Source of the DNA: Actinomyces sp. Marseille-P3109
GTDB taxonomy: Bacteria; Actinomycetota; Actinomycetes; Actinomycetales; Actinomycetaceae
Direction of reading: 5' to 3'
NCBI RefSeq assembly: GCF_900323545.1
Contig: NZ_OOHN01000008.1
Span: 2,277,518 to 2,314,939 of the forward strand
Length of the DNA: 37,422 nt
Position 1 is the stretch's first letter. Every line of letters begins with the position of its first letter. This document shows positions 24,318 through 31,615 of the stretch, one piece after another. A program made the translations under genes and the position numbers. The notes beneath the pieces are model-generated. The model saw only the letters and a program-made list of their open reading frames with translations. It made no database searches and was not told the origin of the DNA.

Positions 24318-24866
24318 TCAGCCCTCGGTGCGCGCGAGCTCGCGGGCGAAGGCCTCATGGTTGGCCTGCGAGGACAGGACGAAGCGGATGAGCTCGAGGC
24401 GGCCGACGGCGTCGGGCTCGGTGCGGGAGGGCTGCTCGACGGCGCGGGCCCGGGCCACGGCGATCTCAGCGACCTGGGTGATCGGCCAGCCGTAGACACC
24501 GGCGGAGACGGCCGGTAGGGCGATGCTGGTGCAGCCGAGGTCGACGGCAAGGGCCAGGGAGCTGTCGAAGCAGGCACGCAGCAGGGCCGGGTCGTCCTCG
24601 CCGGCGTGACGGTTGGGGCCGACGGTGTGGATGACCCAGGCGGCGGGCAGGTCGAATCCGGGCGTGGCCACGGCGCGGCCGACCGGTAGACCGTCGGGCA
24701 GGTCGGTGGCGCGCAGCTTCCGGCAGGCCTCGAGCAGGCGGGGGCCGGCGGCGCGGTGGATGGCGCCGTCAACTCCCCCACCGCCGAGGAGTGAGCTGTT
24801 GGCGGCGTTGACGATGGCGTCGACCTTCTCGGTGGTGATGTCGCCGACGACGGCCTCGATGCGCAT
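24318..24866 (-). CDS. Macro-domain protein (O-acetyl-ADP-ribose deacetylase type)
   Basis: A 182-residue single macro domain. Visible motifs are VGDITTEKVDAIVNAANSSL with LGGGGVDGAIHRAAGP (ADP-ribose-binding loop 1 with the catalytic-type Asn/Asp), VIHTVGP, and LPAVSAGVYGWP (loop 2). This is the MacroD/YmdB pattern, which hydrolyses O-acetyl-ADP-ribose or removes mono-ADP-ribose from proteins in the cytoplasm. The ATG at 24866 has AGGAGG about 8 nt upstream; the frame further upstream is unconserved. It stands alone on the minus strand, with hairpin copy 2 just past its stop. Confidence 0.93.
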   Translation of the reverse strand: MRIEAVVGDITTEKVDAIVNAANSSLLGGGGVDGAIHRAAGPRLLEACRKLRATDLPDGLPVGRAVATPGFDLPAAWVIHTVGPNRHAGEDDPALLRACFDSSLALAVDLGCTSIALPAVSAGVYGWPITQVAEIAVARARAVEQPSRTEPDAVGRLELIRFVLSSQANHEAFARELARTEG

Positions 24867-25128
24867 GAGGGGTCCTCCTGTTCCGCGGTTGATGCTCTGG
24901 GCGGTCTCTTCGGGTTCTCGGATCCTCGGGCCGGCCGCCGGGCACTGGGGCCTTGGAGACGCCCTGGGGCGCTCCGGCAACCGAACCGGTGACAAGCAGC
25001 AGCCTGTCACGGACGTCGTCGGCCGCCAACCGGGGCCCGAGAGGCACGGCCGGCGACGTGACGGACGACTCAGTGGATCCGATTTCCTCCCCGCGGTGGG
25101 AGGAGGCTATGCTGACGCCTGCTGCACA

Positions 25129-25202
<74 letters not shown>

Positions 25203-25593
25203 CGACGAGGACGTCCGCGAGTTTGCTCGTGAGACGTCTGAGGAGGAGGGAGTAAGAGGCCGTCAGGCCGAATACCCCGACGATTGAGTCATCATTCAGA
25301 CCCACGTCATGGACGTTCCGTGACGTGGGTTTTCGTTTCCCAGCAACGGCCATCCCCGTCCTGCATGAGGCCTGGGTGCCACAGGCTGGGACATGGGTGT
25401 ACCCCACGAGGGTCCGGGTCCCGTGCAGGAGCGGTCATCCCCTGGCCGGTAGGGCCCGAACCCCGTGAAGTGAGAGCCCAGAACGACGCCGCTCCGTCGG
25501 AGATTCGCAGGAGAGCACCTTCTCCGCTCTCGAGGTCGGACGCCGAAGGCTCTACTCTGAGGCGAGGACACGACGGGGAAGGAGGCACCGTGC
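25203..25593. other. Region between tRNA-Pro and the next gene
   Basis: 391 bp without a supported gene. It contains a good intrinsic terminator (25300-25338). The remainder shows no copy of the tRNA 3' end and no integrase. AAGGAGG before 25594 is the ribosome site of the next gene. Confidence 0.5.
25300..25338 (+). terminator. Intrinsic terminator downstream of tRNA-Pro
   Basis: ACCCACGTCA (25300-25309), an 11-nt loop, and its exact complement TGACGTGGGT (25321-25330) are followed by a T-rich tail (TTTCGTTT). Confidence 0.85.
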
Positions 25594-26055
25594 ATGCCGG
25601 AATCCAGCACGGAGCTTGAGGAGCTACGTCGCCGGGTTGAGGAGCAGTCCCAACGGATCGATGAGCTCCAGGACGCCCTCCACACACTGTCGATCGCGGT
25701 CCGGTACCGGGAGGAGGAGCCCTACCTGGCCTTCCTGGCAGAGCACGGCATCGCCGGCCTACGACGGGTCGCACTGATGATGGCCATCGCCGGGGTGCTA
25801 TCCCGGGCTCAGGGAGAGGTGCTTCCCCTCGGCTCAGGTGCCTGCGACGAGCTCCTTCCGGACTACCCTGCACTGGCCGAGGCCTATTCGCCGGAGCCGA
25901 TCGACTGGGAGGAGGCTGTCCGCATCGTCGGCGAGGTGCTGGGCAGTGAGCACCTCGGCAAGCAGGCGCTGGAGGCGCATCACGCCCGCGGCCTGGGGCT
26001 CGAGGGCCACCAGGCGCTCGCCAGCCGATCAGACATCCAACGGCGCAACACATAG
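25594..26055 (+). CDS. Hypothetical helical protein with N-terminal coiled coil
   Basis: A 153-residue protein that I do not recognise. Residues 5-35 (ELEELRRRVEEQSQRIDELQ) fit a coiled coil. The middle is helical and mildly hydrophobic (FLAEHGIAGLRRVALMMAIAGVLSR), and the C-terminus is acidic then polar. There is no membrane helix or signal. An AAGGAGG site about 9 nt upstream supports the ATG. It stands between the tRNA-Pro terminator and a RhuM-like scrap, a typical place for accessory genes. A DNA-associated or toxin-antitoxin role would be only a guess. Confidence 0.65.
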   Translation: MPESSTELEELRRRVEEQSQRIDELQDALHTLSIAVRYREEEPYLAFLAEHGIAGLRRVALMMAIAGVLSRAQGEVLPLGSGACDELLPDYPALAEAYSPEPIDWEEAVRIVGEVLGSEHLGKQALEAHHARGLGLEGHQALASRSDIQRRNT

Positions 26056-26060
26056 TCACG

Positions 26061-26141
26061 TTGCGCCCGATGGCCGGGCTGTTCGACGTCGACGTGCGCA
26101 CCGTCAGCGAGCACCCGGGGAACGTCTGCAGTTCCGCCGAG
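26061..26141 (+). pseudogene. RhuM-like virulence protein, N-terminal HTH scrap
   Basis: The frame from TTG at 26061 reads RPMAGLFDVDVRTVSEHPGN followed by VCSSAE. This resembles the helix-turn-helix start of RhuM-family proteins (MAELFGVxxxTVxxHLxNIFxxGEL). The critical Leu is Pro, the match stops after about 25 residues, and the rest of the frame is unrelated. I infer a decayed fragment; a chance match is possible because it is short. Confidence 0.4.
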
Positions 26142-26257
26142 CGACGATCAGGACGCGGCCGGTCGCCCTGGACCGCCGTCGGGACCGGCCAGAACCGGCG
26201 CGCACTCTCCGTCCCGCGCCCACAGCCCGGACATATGCCATCCCCAGCCACACCGGC

Positions 26258-26263
26258 TAGGCT
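26258..26263 (+). promoter_or_regulatory. Candidate -10 box of the DagK-fusion gene
   Basis: TAGGCT lies 39 nt before the GTG at 26303. Transcription from about 26270 would leave a short leader with AAAGGA ahead of the start. Confidence 0.4.
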
Positions 26264-26302
26264 GCCTTCCGGACAATCAACCGGTGGAAAGGACGAGCGA
26301 GC

Positions 26303-27922
26303 GTGAGCAGGCCCCGACGCGACACCGCCGCCTCCTCCCCTTCACGCCCCCCGATGCGCCTGAAGTATGTCGAGGCCGTCCTGTGCGTCTGCTTCGCCCT
26401 GGCCTTCATCGTCTGGACCCGCCTGAGCGCGCCCACCCCGAGCGCCGCCCCGCAGTCCCCCGGCGGCCCGCTCGGCCTCGACGCTCTGCTCCCCGCACCT
26501 GACACTCACCCCCGCTCAGCCGCGGGCCAGCTCGCCGAGGCCTTCGCGACCCTCACCCATCCTCTCCTCATCCTCGTGATCATCGTGGCCTGGGTGATCT
26601 ACGCCTATACGGCCCGCATGCGCCGTCTGAGCGTCTCATTAGCCATCGCCGCAGCCGGCATCCCCGTCCAGTTCCTCATCGCCCTGCGCCTGGCCCACCC
26701 CGCCCCGGGAGCGGCCTTCGCCGACTCGATCTCCGCCTTCACTCACGCCTACCCCAACGCGCACGTCACCGCCATGACCCTGGCCTCCTGGGTCCTGGTG
26801 ACCCTCGCTCGCGCCCACCACCGCAGCGCCATGGTCGCCACCGGCACCGTCCTGGGCTACGCCGCTGTCGCCGTGACCGCCGTCGGCCAGTGGTACATGG
26901 GCCTGGCCGCGCTCAGCGACCTCGTCGGCGGGTTCCTCCTGGGCGCCGCCTTCGCCAACCTGGCCCTGTGGGTCGGCGGCATCGACGCGATCCTCACCAG
27001 CTGGGTCAATGCCCGCCTGTCGCGCGCCAGCAGCGAGAAGCGGGCCGCCGTCATCTACAACCCCACCAAGTTCGACGACCTCTCGCTACTGCGCCGCCGG
27101 GTCGCCGCGGAGGTGCACGCCGCCGGCTGGCGCCCCACCATCTGGCTGGAGACCACCCCCGACGACCCCGGCCGCTCCATGGCCCACCGCGCCCTGGAGG
27201 CCGGCGTCGACCTGATCATGGTGGCCGGCGGTGACGGAACCGTGCGCGCCGTCTCCTCCCAGCTCGCCGGCACCGAGATGCCCATGGCCCTCATCCCCGC
27301 CGGCACCGGCAACCTGCTGGCCCGCAACCTCTCGATCCCGATGGACACCGATGCCGCCATCCGCCTGGCCCTGCACGGACGCCTCGAGCCCATCGACATG
27401 GTCACCTGCACCTTCGACGACGGCGAGGAGCGCTTCGTCGTCATGGCCGGCATGGGCCTGGACGCCCAGATCATGGAATCCACCGACTCGGGTCTGAAGA
27501 AGGTCATCCGCTCGGGCGCCTACGCGGTAGCCGCCGTCCAGAACGCGATCCCCGACCCCTTCAACGCCACCATCACGCTCGACGACGCACCCCCCGTGCG
27601 CCGTCAGATGGTCATGGCCCTGATGGGCAACGTCGGCACCATCACCGCCGGTATGACACTCTTCCCACGGGCCGCCCCCACCGACGGCATGGTCGACCTG
27701 CTCCTGGCCAGCCCCGGCAAGGTTGTGGACTGGGCCCGTCTGGGCGCGCAGATCCTCACCGGCCAGGAGATGGAGGGCTTCACCCTCACCCGCGCCAGAC
27801 GTGTCCTCATCGAGACCGACCGCCCCGTCCCCTTCGAGCTCGACGGCGACACGGCCGGCTCCACCCGCACCCTGAGGGCCGAGGTCGACCATGGGGCCCT
27901 GCGCATCGTCGTCCCCAGGTGA
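26303..27922 (+). CDS. Diacylglycerol-kinase-family enzyme fused to a degenerate PAP2-like membrane domain
   Basis: A 539-residue fusion. Residues 20 to about 230 hold six or so membrane helices resembling a PAP2 lipid phosphatase: AYPNAHVTAM stands where PSGH is usual and GQWYMGLAALSDLVGG where SRxxxGxHxxSDV is usual. The second catalytic His is Ala and the Arg is Gln, so this half is probably inactive. Residues 245-539 are a DagK/LCB5 lipid kinase: AAVIYNPTKF, VAGGDGTVRAV (nucleotide loop) and PAGTGNLLARNL, then MAGMGLDAQI and ELDGD near the end. It probably phosphorylates diacylglycerol or a related lipid at the membrane. The GTG start has AAAGGA upstream. A strong hairpin follows. Confidence 0.88.
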   Translation: MSRPRRDTAASSPSRPPMRLKYVEAVLCVCFALAFIVWTRLSAPTPSAAPQSPGGPLGLDALLPAPDTHPRSAAGQLAEAFATLTHPLLILVIIVAWVIYAYTARMRRLSVSLAIAAAGIPVQFLIALRLAHPAPGAAFADSISAFTHAYPNAHVTAMTLASWVLVTLARAHHRSAMVATGTVLGYAAVAVTAVGQWYMGLAALSDLVGGFLLGAAFANLALWVGGIDAILTSWVNARLSRASSEKRAAVIYNPTKFDDLSLLRRRVAAEVHAAGWRPTIWLETTPDDPGRSMAHRALEAGVDLIMVAGGDGTVRAVSSQLAGTEMPMALIPAGTGNLLARNLSIPMDTDAAIRLALHGRLEPIDMVTCTFDDGEERFVVMAGMGLDAQIMESTDSGLKKVIRSGAYAVAAVQNAIPDPFNATITLDDAPPVRRQMVMALMGNVGTITAGMTLFPRAAPTDGMVDLLLASPGKVVDWARLGAQILTGQEMEGFTLTRARRVLIETDRPVPFELDGDTAGSTRTLRAEVDHGALRIVVPR

Positions 27923-27932
27923 GCCGGCAGGC

Positions 27933-27967
27933 CCGTCTGGGACCGCGGCCCACGCGGCCCCAGACGG
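27933..27967 (+). terminator. Hairpin terminator after the DagK fusion
   Basis: CCGTCTGGG (27933-27941) pairs with CCCAGACGG (27959-27967), and inner CCGCG pairs with CGCGG around a GCCCA loop. A TTTTCCCT tract lies 50 nt further on. Confidence 0.65.
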
Positions 27968-28076
27968 AGCCCACGCCCCACCCGCCACACGAACACCCAG
28001 GCGCCCACGGGCGTCCCCTTTTCCCTCACACCTTTCACGTGAGCATCGTGACGCGTCCGTGACCGGTCCACTGCCC

Positions 28077-28082
28077 TAGACT
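28077..28082 (+). promoter_or_regulatory. Candidate -10 box of the murT-gatD operon
   Basis: TAGACT lies in the intergenic region about 100 nt before murT. No clear -35 is seen. Confidence 0.4.
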
Positions 28083-28182
28083 TGCCCGCAGCCGGTGTTC
28101 CCCTGGGCGCCTACACCGCCCCTCAGGGCACCAGCGCCTCGTCCGCACCCCGGTGCGCCCTTCTTCAGTCAGCAGGAGTCCC

Positions 28183-29493
28183 ATGCGTTCTCGACTCACG
28201 GTCACCCTCGGCCACGCGGCACGACTGGCGGCGCGTCTGCGCGGCGGCGGCAGCGGCGGTACCGCCTTCCCCGGCCTGGTCATGGAGCGCACCGACCCCG
28301 GTTTCCTCGCCCGCACCCTGAACCGGCTCCCCCGCGGCGTGGTCGTGGTCTCGGGCACCAACGGCAAGACCACCACCACCAAGATGATCGTCCAGCTCCT
28401 GCGCGAGCAGGGCCTCAAGGTCTTCACCAACCGGACCGGCTCGAACTTCGTGCGCGGCGTGCTCGCCTCCCTGCTCACCGAGGTCGACGCCGCCGGCAAC
28501 CTGGACGCCGACATCGCGGTCCTCGAGCTCGACGAGGCCCACGCCGTGCACTTCGTGGCCCAGGTCCGCCCGCGCGCCTGCCTCCTGCTCAACGTCATGC
28601 GCGACCAGCTCGACCGCTTCGGCGAGATCGACTACACGGCCTCCCTCCTGCACTCCATCGCCAAGGCCACCAGCGACGTCGTCGTCCTCAACGGCGACGA
28701 CCCGCGCCTGGCCGCACCCGCCTTCCTCGAGGGCGTCACCGCCCGCGTCGTCTCCTTCGGCGCCGGCGAGGAGCTGCGCTCCCTGTTCCTGTCCGACGAC
28801 GATCTGCGCACCGGCCTGGTCAGCCCCCGCGACCACGGCGAGGGGCCGGGTCCGCGCGTCACCCTGGAGGCCATCAACGGCCAGCGCGCCACCGTGCGCG
28901 TCGACGGCGTCGACCACGAGGTCGACTTCGCCATCCCCGGCGTCCACAACCTGCTCAACGCCTGCGCCGCCCTCGGGGTGGTCCTGGAGGTCCTGGGCGA
29001 GGACGCCGACCTGCCCGGGCTGCTGACCACCCTGGGGTCCGTGCAGGCCGCCTTCGGTCGCGGCGAGGTCCTCACCCTGGACGGCGACACCGTCCAGCTC
29101 TCCCTGGTCAAGAACCCGGCCGGCTTCCGCATGGGTCTGCTCTCGGCAGCCTCCCAGGCTCAGGCCGGCGAGGTCGTGGTCGTGGCCATCAACGACGAGT
29201 ACGCCGACGGCCGGGACATGTCCTGGTTGTGGGACGTCGACTTCGCGGCCCTGCGCGCCGGCGGGGTCGCCGTCGTCACGGGGGTGCGGGCCTGGGACAT
29301 GGCCCTACGGCTGCGCTACGACGACGTCGAGGTCACCGACGTCGAGCCCGACCTGCGCAAGGCCGTGGCCCTCATGCGCCGGGCCGCCGATGCCGCCGAC
29401 CGCCCCATACGGATCTTCACCACCTACACCGCCATGCTGGCCCTGCGCTCGATCCTGGGCGAGATCACAGACGTTGAGGAGGTCATGTCATGA
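28183..29493 (+). CDS. murT: Lipid II isoglutaminyl synthase subunit MurT
   Basis: A 436-residue Mur-ligase-like subunit that, with GatD, amidates the D-Glu of lipid II to D-isoglutamine. Motifs include the ATP loop VVSGTNGKTTTTKM, NRTGSNFVRGVLASLL, ELDEAHAVHFV, LLLNVMRDQLDRFGEID and VLNGDDPRLA. The C-terminal domain has VKNPAGFRMGLL, INDEYADGRDMSWLWDVDF and TYTAMLALR. The middle domain normally carries a four-cysteine zinc ribbon; here the segment between residues 185 and 260 has no cysteine at all. The ATG has AGCAGGAG upstream. The stop overlaps gatD (ATGTCATGA). Mature peptidoglycan should thus be amidated. Confidence 0.95.
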   Translation: MRSRLTVTLGHAARLAARLRGGGSGGTAFPGLVMERTDPGFLARTLNRLPRGVVVVSGTNGKTTTTKMIVQLLREQGLKVFTNRTGSNFVRGVLASLLTEVDAAGNLDADIAVLELDEAHAVHFVAQVRPRACLLLNVMRDQLDRFGEIDYTASLLHSIAKATSDVVVLNGDDPRLAAPAFLEGVTARVVSFGAGEELRSLFLSDDDLRTGLVSPRDHGEGPGPRVTLEAINGQRATVRVDGVDHEVDFAIPGVHNLLNACAALGVVLEVLGEDADLPGLLTTLGSVQAAFGRGEVLTLDGDTVQLSLVKNPAGFRMGLLSAASQAQAGEVVVVAINDEYADGRDMSWLWDVDFAALRAGGVAVVTGVRAWDMALRLRYDDVEVTDVEPDLRKAVALMRRAADAADRPIRIFTTYTAMLALRSILGEITDVEEVMS

Positions 29494-30245
29494 CCGCGCG
29501 CTACGAGCACACCACCGACGGCCCCGCCCGCGGACACCTGCGCCTGCTCCAGCTCTACCCGCGGGACATGAACATCTACGGGGACTGGGGCAACACGCTC
29601 GTCCTGGCCCGACGCGCCCAGTGGCAGGGCTACGACGTCGAGCTCCTCTCCTACGACCCGGGCGACGAGCTGCCCGGCGACGTCGACGTCCTCGTGGGCG
29701 GCGGCGGCCAGGACTCCGGTCAGAACCGCATCAAGGAGGACCTGGTCAAGGTCGGCCCGACGCTCAAGGCGTGGGCGGCCGACGGCGTCCCGATGCTGGT
29801 GATCTGTGGGCTCTACCAGCTCTTCGGGCACGGCTTCACCACCGCCAAGGGCCACGAGATCCCCGGTATCAGCCTCATGGACGCCCACACGGTGGCCGGA
29901 GACACCCGCCTCATCGGCAACATCACCTTGGACACTCAGGACTTCGGGGCGGTGGTCGGCTATGAGAACCACTCCGGCCTGACCACCCTGGGGCCGGGCA
30001 CGCGGCCCTTCGGCAAGGTGCGCATGGGCGACGGCAACAACGGCAAGGACGCCACCGAGGGCGGGCGCGTCCACCACGTCATCGGCACGTACCTGCACGG
30101 CTCCCTGCTGCCCAAGAACCCGGCCGTGGCCGACTGGCTGCTGGCCCGCGCCGTCGAGCACACCGGCGCCGCCTGGGAGCCCGAGCCGCTCGACGACACC
30201 TGGGCCGAGCGCGCCCGCACCGTGGCCATGTCCCGGCCGCGCTGA
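29490..30245 (+). CDS. gatD: Lipid II isoglutaminyl synthase, glutaminase subunit GatD
   Basis: A 251-residue class I glutamine amidotransferase-like subunit that feeds ammonia to MurT. The start LLQLYPRDMNIYGDWGNTLV is typical of GatD/CobQ-like glutaminases. VGGGGQDSGQ follows, then the catalytic Cys in LVICGLYQLFG, GYENHSG, and the catalytic His in GTYLHGSLLPKNP. All key residues are present and the length is normal. The ATG overlaps the murT stop by 4 bp, so the two subunits are translated together. Confidence 0.95.
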   Translation: MTARYEHTTDGPARGHLRLLQLYPRDMNIYGDWGNTLVLARRAQWQGYDVELLSYDPGDELPGDVDVLVGGGGQDSGQNRIKEDLVKVGPTLKAWAADGVPMLVICGLYQLFGHGFTTAKGHEIPGISLMDAHTVAGDTRLIGNITLDTQDFGAVVGYENHSGLTTLGPGTRPFGKVRMGDGNNGKDATEGGRVHHVIGTYLHGSLLPKNPAVADWLLARAVEHTGAAWEPEPLDDTWAERARTVAMSRPR

Positions 30246-30604
30246 CTCTCCCCGAACTCCTGCAACGCGTCACCGCGCCGCACCCGGGCACGCATAAAAC
30301 CAGGAGGACTCCGTCTTTTTGGCTCGACCACGGCCTGACACCCCTCATTTAGGTAAGTCTTGTGCAACCTAATTCACAAGAATCCTGAAAGAGAGCCTTG
30401 TCACTCTTATTGAACACCCAGTATTTCCTCAGGCTGTTTTCATGACATCCGTGTAAAACTAAAAAATCGATTTCGCTTTCAAGTTCCGTCAACTTCCGAC
30501 ACAGCGCCACTCCAGAACCACCCTCATCCACTTATAGGACACCGATTTATTCAGGCCGCGACAGAAACGTGACACTTGAGCCGTCGATGTTGCAGAATCG
30601 CACC
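30246..30604. other. AT-rich intergenic stretch before the PspC gene
   Basis: 359 bp. By my count 30361-30480 is about 39% G+C, far below the surroundings. A 60-codon minus-strand frame exists but has no ribosome site or recognisable pattern. Inverted repeats CTTGTG-N10-CACAAG (30359-30380) and TTAGGT-N12-ACCTAA (30349-30372) overlap. Probably promoter and regulatory DNA or a foreign scrap. Confidence 0.5.
30569..30598 (+). promoter_or_regulatory. Candidate promoter of the PspC gene, leaderless
   Basis: GTGACA (30569-30574), an 18-bp spacer and CAGAAT (30593-30598), then 6 nt to the ATG at 30605. Confidence 0.5.
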
Positions 30605-30805
30605 ATGACAGCACAGAATTCATCCGGTTTCGATTGGCCCGCCCGTTCTGCAGACAAGGTCTGGCTCGGCGTCTGCGGAGGCCTTGCCAACAAGTGGAAC
30701 ATCAATGCCTGGTTGGTCCGCATCGCCTTCTTCCTCTTCGTCGTGCCGCTCGGCTACGTGTACTACCTGGGCGCCCAGAACATGCCTGCTCCCTCCGCCC
30801 GCTAA
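30605..30805 (+). CDS. PspC-domain mini membrane protein
   Basis: A 66-residue protein with a PspC core: KVWLGVCGGLANKWNINAWL followed by VRIAFFLFVVPLGYVYYLG. The LGVCGGLA and LVRIAFF pattern and the single amphipathic-plus-hydrophobic helix are diagnostic of the phage-shock-protein C family, which senses membrane stress at the inner membrane. It is a stand-alone domain without the extra C-terminal part seen in longer members. The ATG at 30605 fits the promoter spacing; an upstream GTG at 30569 would lie inside that promoter. Confidence 0.85.
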   Translation: MTAQNSSGFDWPARSADKVWLGVCGGLANKWNINAWLVRIAFFLFVVPLGYVYYLGAQNMPAPSAR

Positions 30806-30942
30806 CCCACCACCACCTCAGCAGATACCTCCGAGGAACCTCGTAGGTCCCCCCAAACAACTCCCTGCGCCGAACCACTCCCGCCACCGGTTCCAGGTCG
30901 GGAAGGTTTTCGACACAGCATCCCCAATCCATAGCACCAAAC

Positions 30943-30993
30943 GACCACTTTCTGACTCCATGAGTACAAAGCTCGTGGGGTCAGAAAGTGGTC
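30943..30993. repeat. Long hairpin downstream of PspC
   Basis: GACCACTTTCTGACTCCA (30943-30960) pairs with TGGGGTCAGAAAGTGGTC (30976-30993) at 17 of 18 positions. The 15-nt centre can extend the stem by GAG/CTC. A run of T (ATTTTTTACG) follows at about 31001-31006, so it may be an intrinsic terminator. Confidence 0.8.
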
Positions 30994-31159
30994 ATACCAC
31001 ATTTTTTACGGAACCTTTCCTCTGTCGACCACCCGGAAGCATAAAAAGCGCTCCCCCTTGCTCTCACCACACACGTCACGCGAAAGGAACAGGTGATACG
31101 AACCCGCCGGAGCGATACAGGATCGCAGTTGCGCACCAGACAGCCCGAAGTCCCACAAG

Positions 31160-31182
31160 GCAGAGAAGCATCGCCTTACACT
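31160..31182 (+). promoter_or_regulatory. feo promoter element 1 (DtxR/IdeR-like box over the -10)
   Basis: The 23 bp starting GCAGAGAAGCATCGCCTTA and ending in the -10 TACACT (31177-31182) match the element of the second feo operon at 19 of 23 positions. Compared with the DtxR/IdeR consensus TTAGGTTAGCCTAACCTAA, 10 of 19 positions agree here and 13 of 19 in the second copy. It probably binds an iron-dependent repressor. Confidence 0.55.
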
Positions 31183-31222
31183 CCCAATCGACGAAGCCCC
31201 CTCACGTCGAGCCGAGGACACC

Positions 31223-31615
31223 ATGGCATTTGCTGTTCCACGACACCGCGCCCCTGCGGGTACCACGCAGCTCCCAGAGTCGGGAGCCCCCACGTTCTCG
31301 CTGTCCGACCTCAGCCCCGGCACCAGCGGACGTATCACCCACCTGCTCGACGACGGCGTCGACGGGATCCTTAGCAGGCGTCTGCGCAACCTGGGGTTCA
31401 TCCCGGGACGGATCGCGACGCCGCTGCGGCGCGCCCCCCTGGGCGACCCGGTGGTCTACCGCATCTCCGACTACGAGCTGTGCCTGCGCCGTCACGAGGC
31501 CCGGCTCATCCAGGTCACCGTCGTCGACGTCGAGGACCGCATCATCCTTCAACCCAGGCCGGCCGGACGGCACGTGGCCACAGAGACGGAACAGACAGCA
31601 GGAGAGAGGCAGTGA
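31223..31615 (+). CDS. feoA: Ferrous iron transport protein FeoA (copy 1)
   Basis: A 130-residue cytoplasmic SH3-like accessory protein of the FeoB transporter. The core is FSLSDLSPGTSGRITHLLDD, RRLRNLGFIPGRIATPLRRAPLGDPVVYRISDYELCLRRHEA, a standard FeoA domain, with about 22 extra N-terminal and 25 extra C-terminal residues. The ATG is preceded by CCGAGGACACC; the second feoA has nearly the same lead (CCGAGGACATC), which supports both starts. The stop overlaps the feoB GTG by 3 bp, so translation is coupled. Confidence 0.95.
   Translation: MAFAVPRHRAPAGTTQLPESGAPTFSLSDLSPGTSGRITHLLDDGVDGILSRRLRNLGFIPGRIATPLRRAPLGDPVVYRISDYELCLRRHEARLIQVTVVDVEDRIILQPRPAGRHVATETEQTAGERQ

Larger units (their letters stand above)
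30806..31222. other. Intergenic region before the first feo operon
   Basis: 417 bp without a supported gene. It contains a long hairpin (30943-30993) that can terminate the PspC transcript, and the feo promoter element at 31160-31182. The rest is unexplained. Confidence 0.55.

Noticed and set aside
30349..30372. TTAGGT-N12-ACCTAA as a DtxR/IdeR box
   Set aside because: Half-sites fit but the spacing is 12 instead of 7, so it does not match the known operator geometry.
30349..30531. 60-codon minus-strand frame in the AT-rich spacer
   Set aside because: No ribosome site, no family pattern, and long frames are less informative than they look in a single short spacer.
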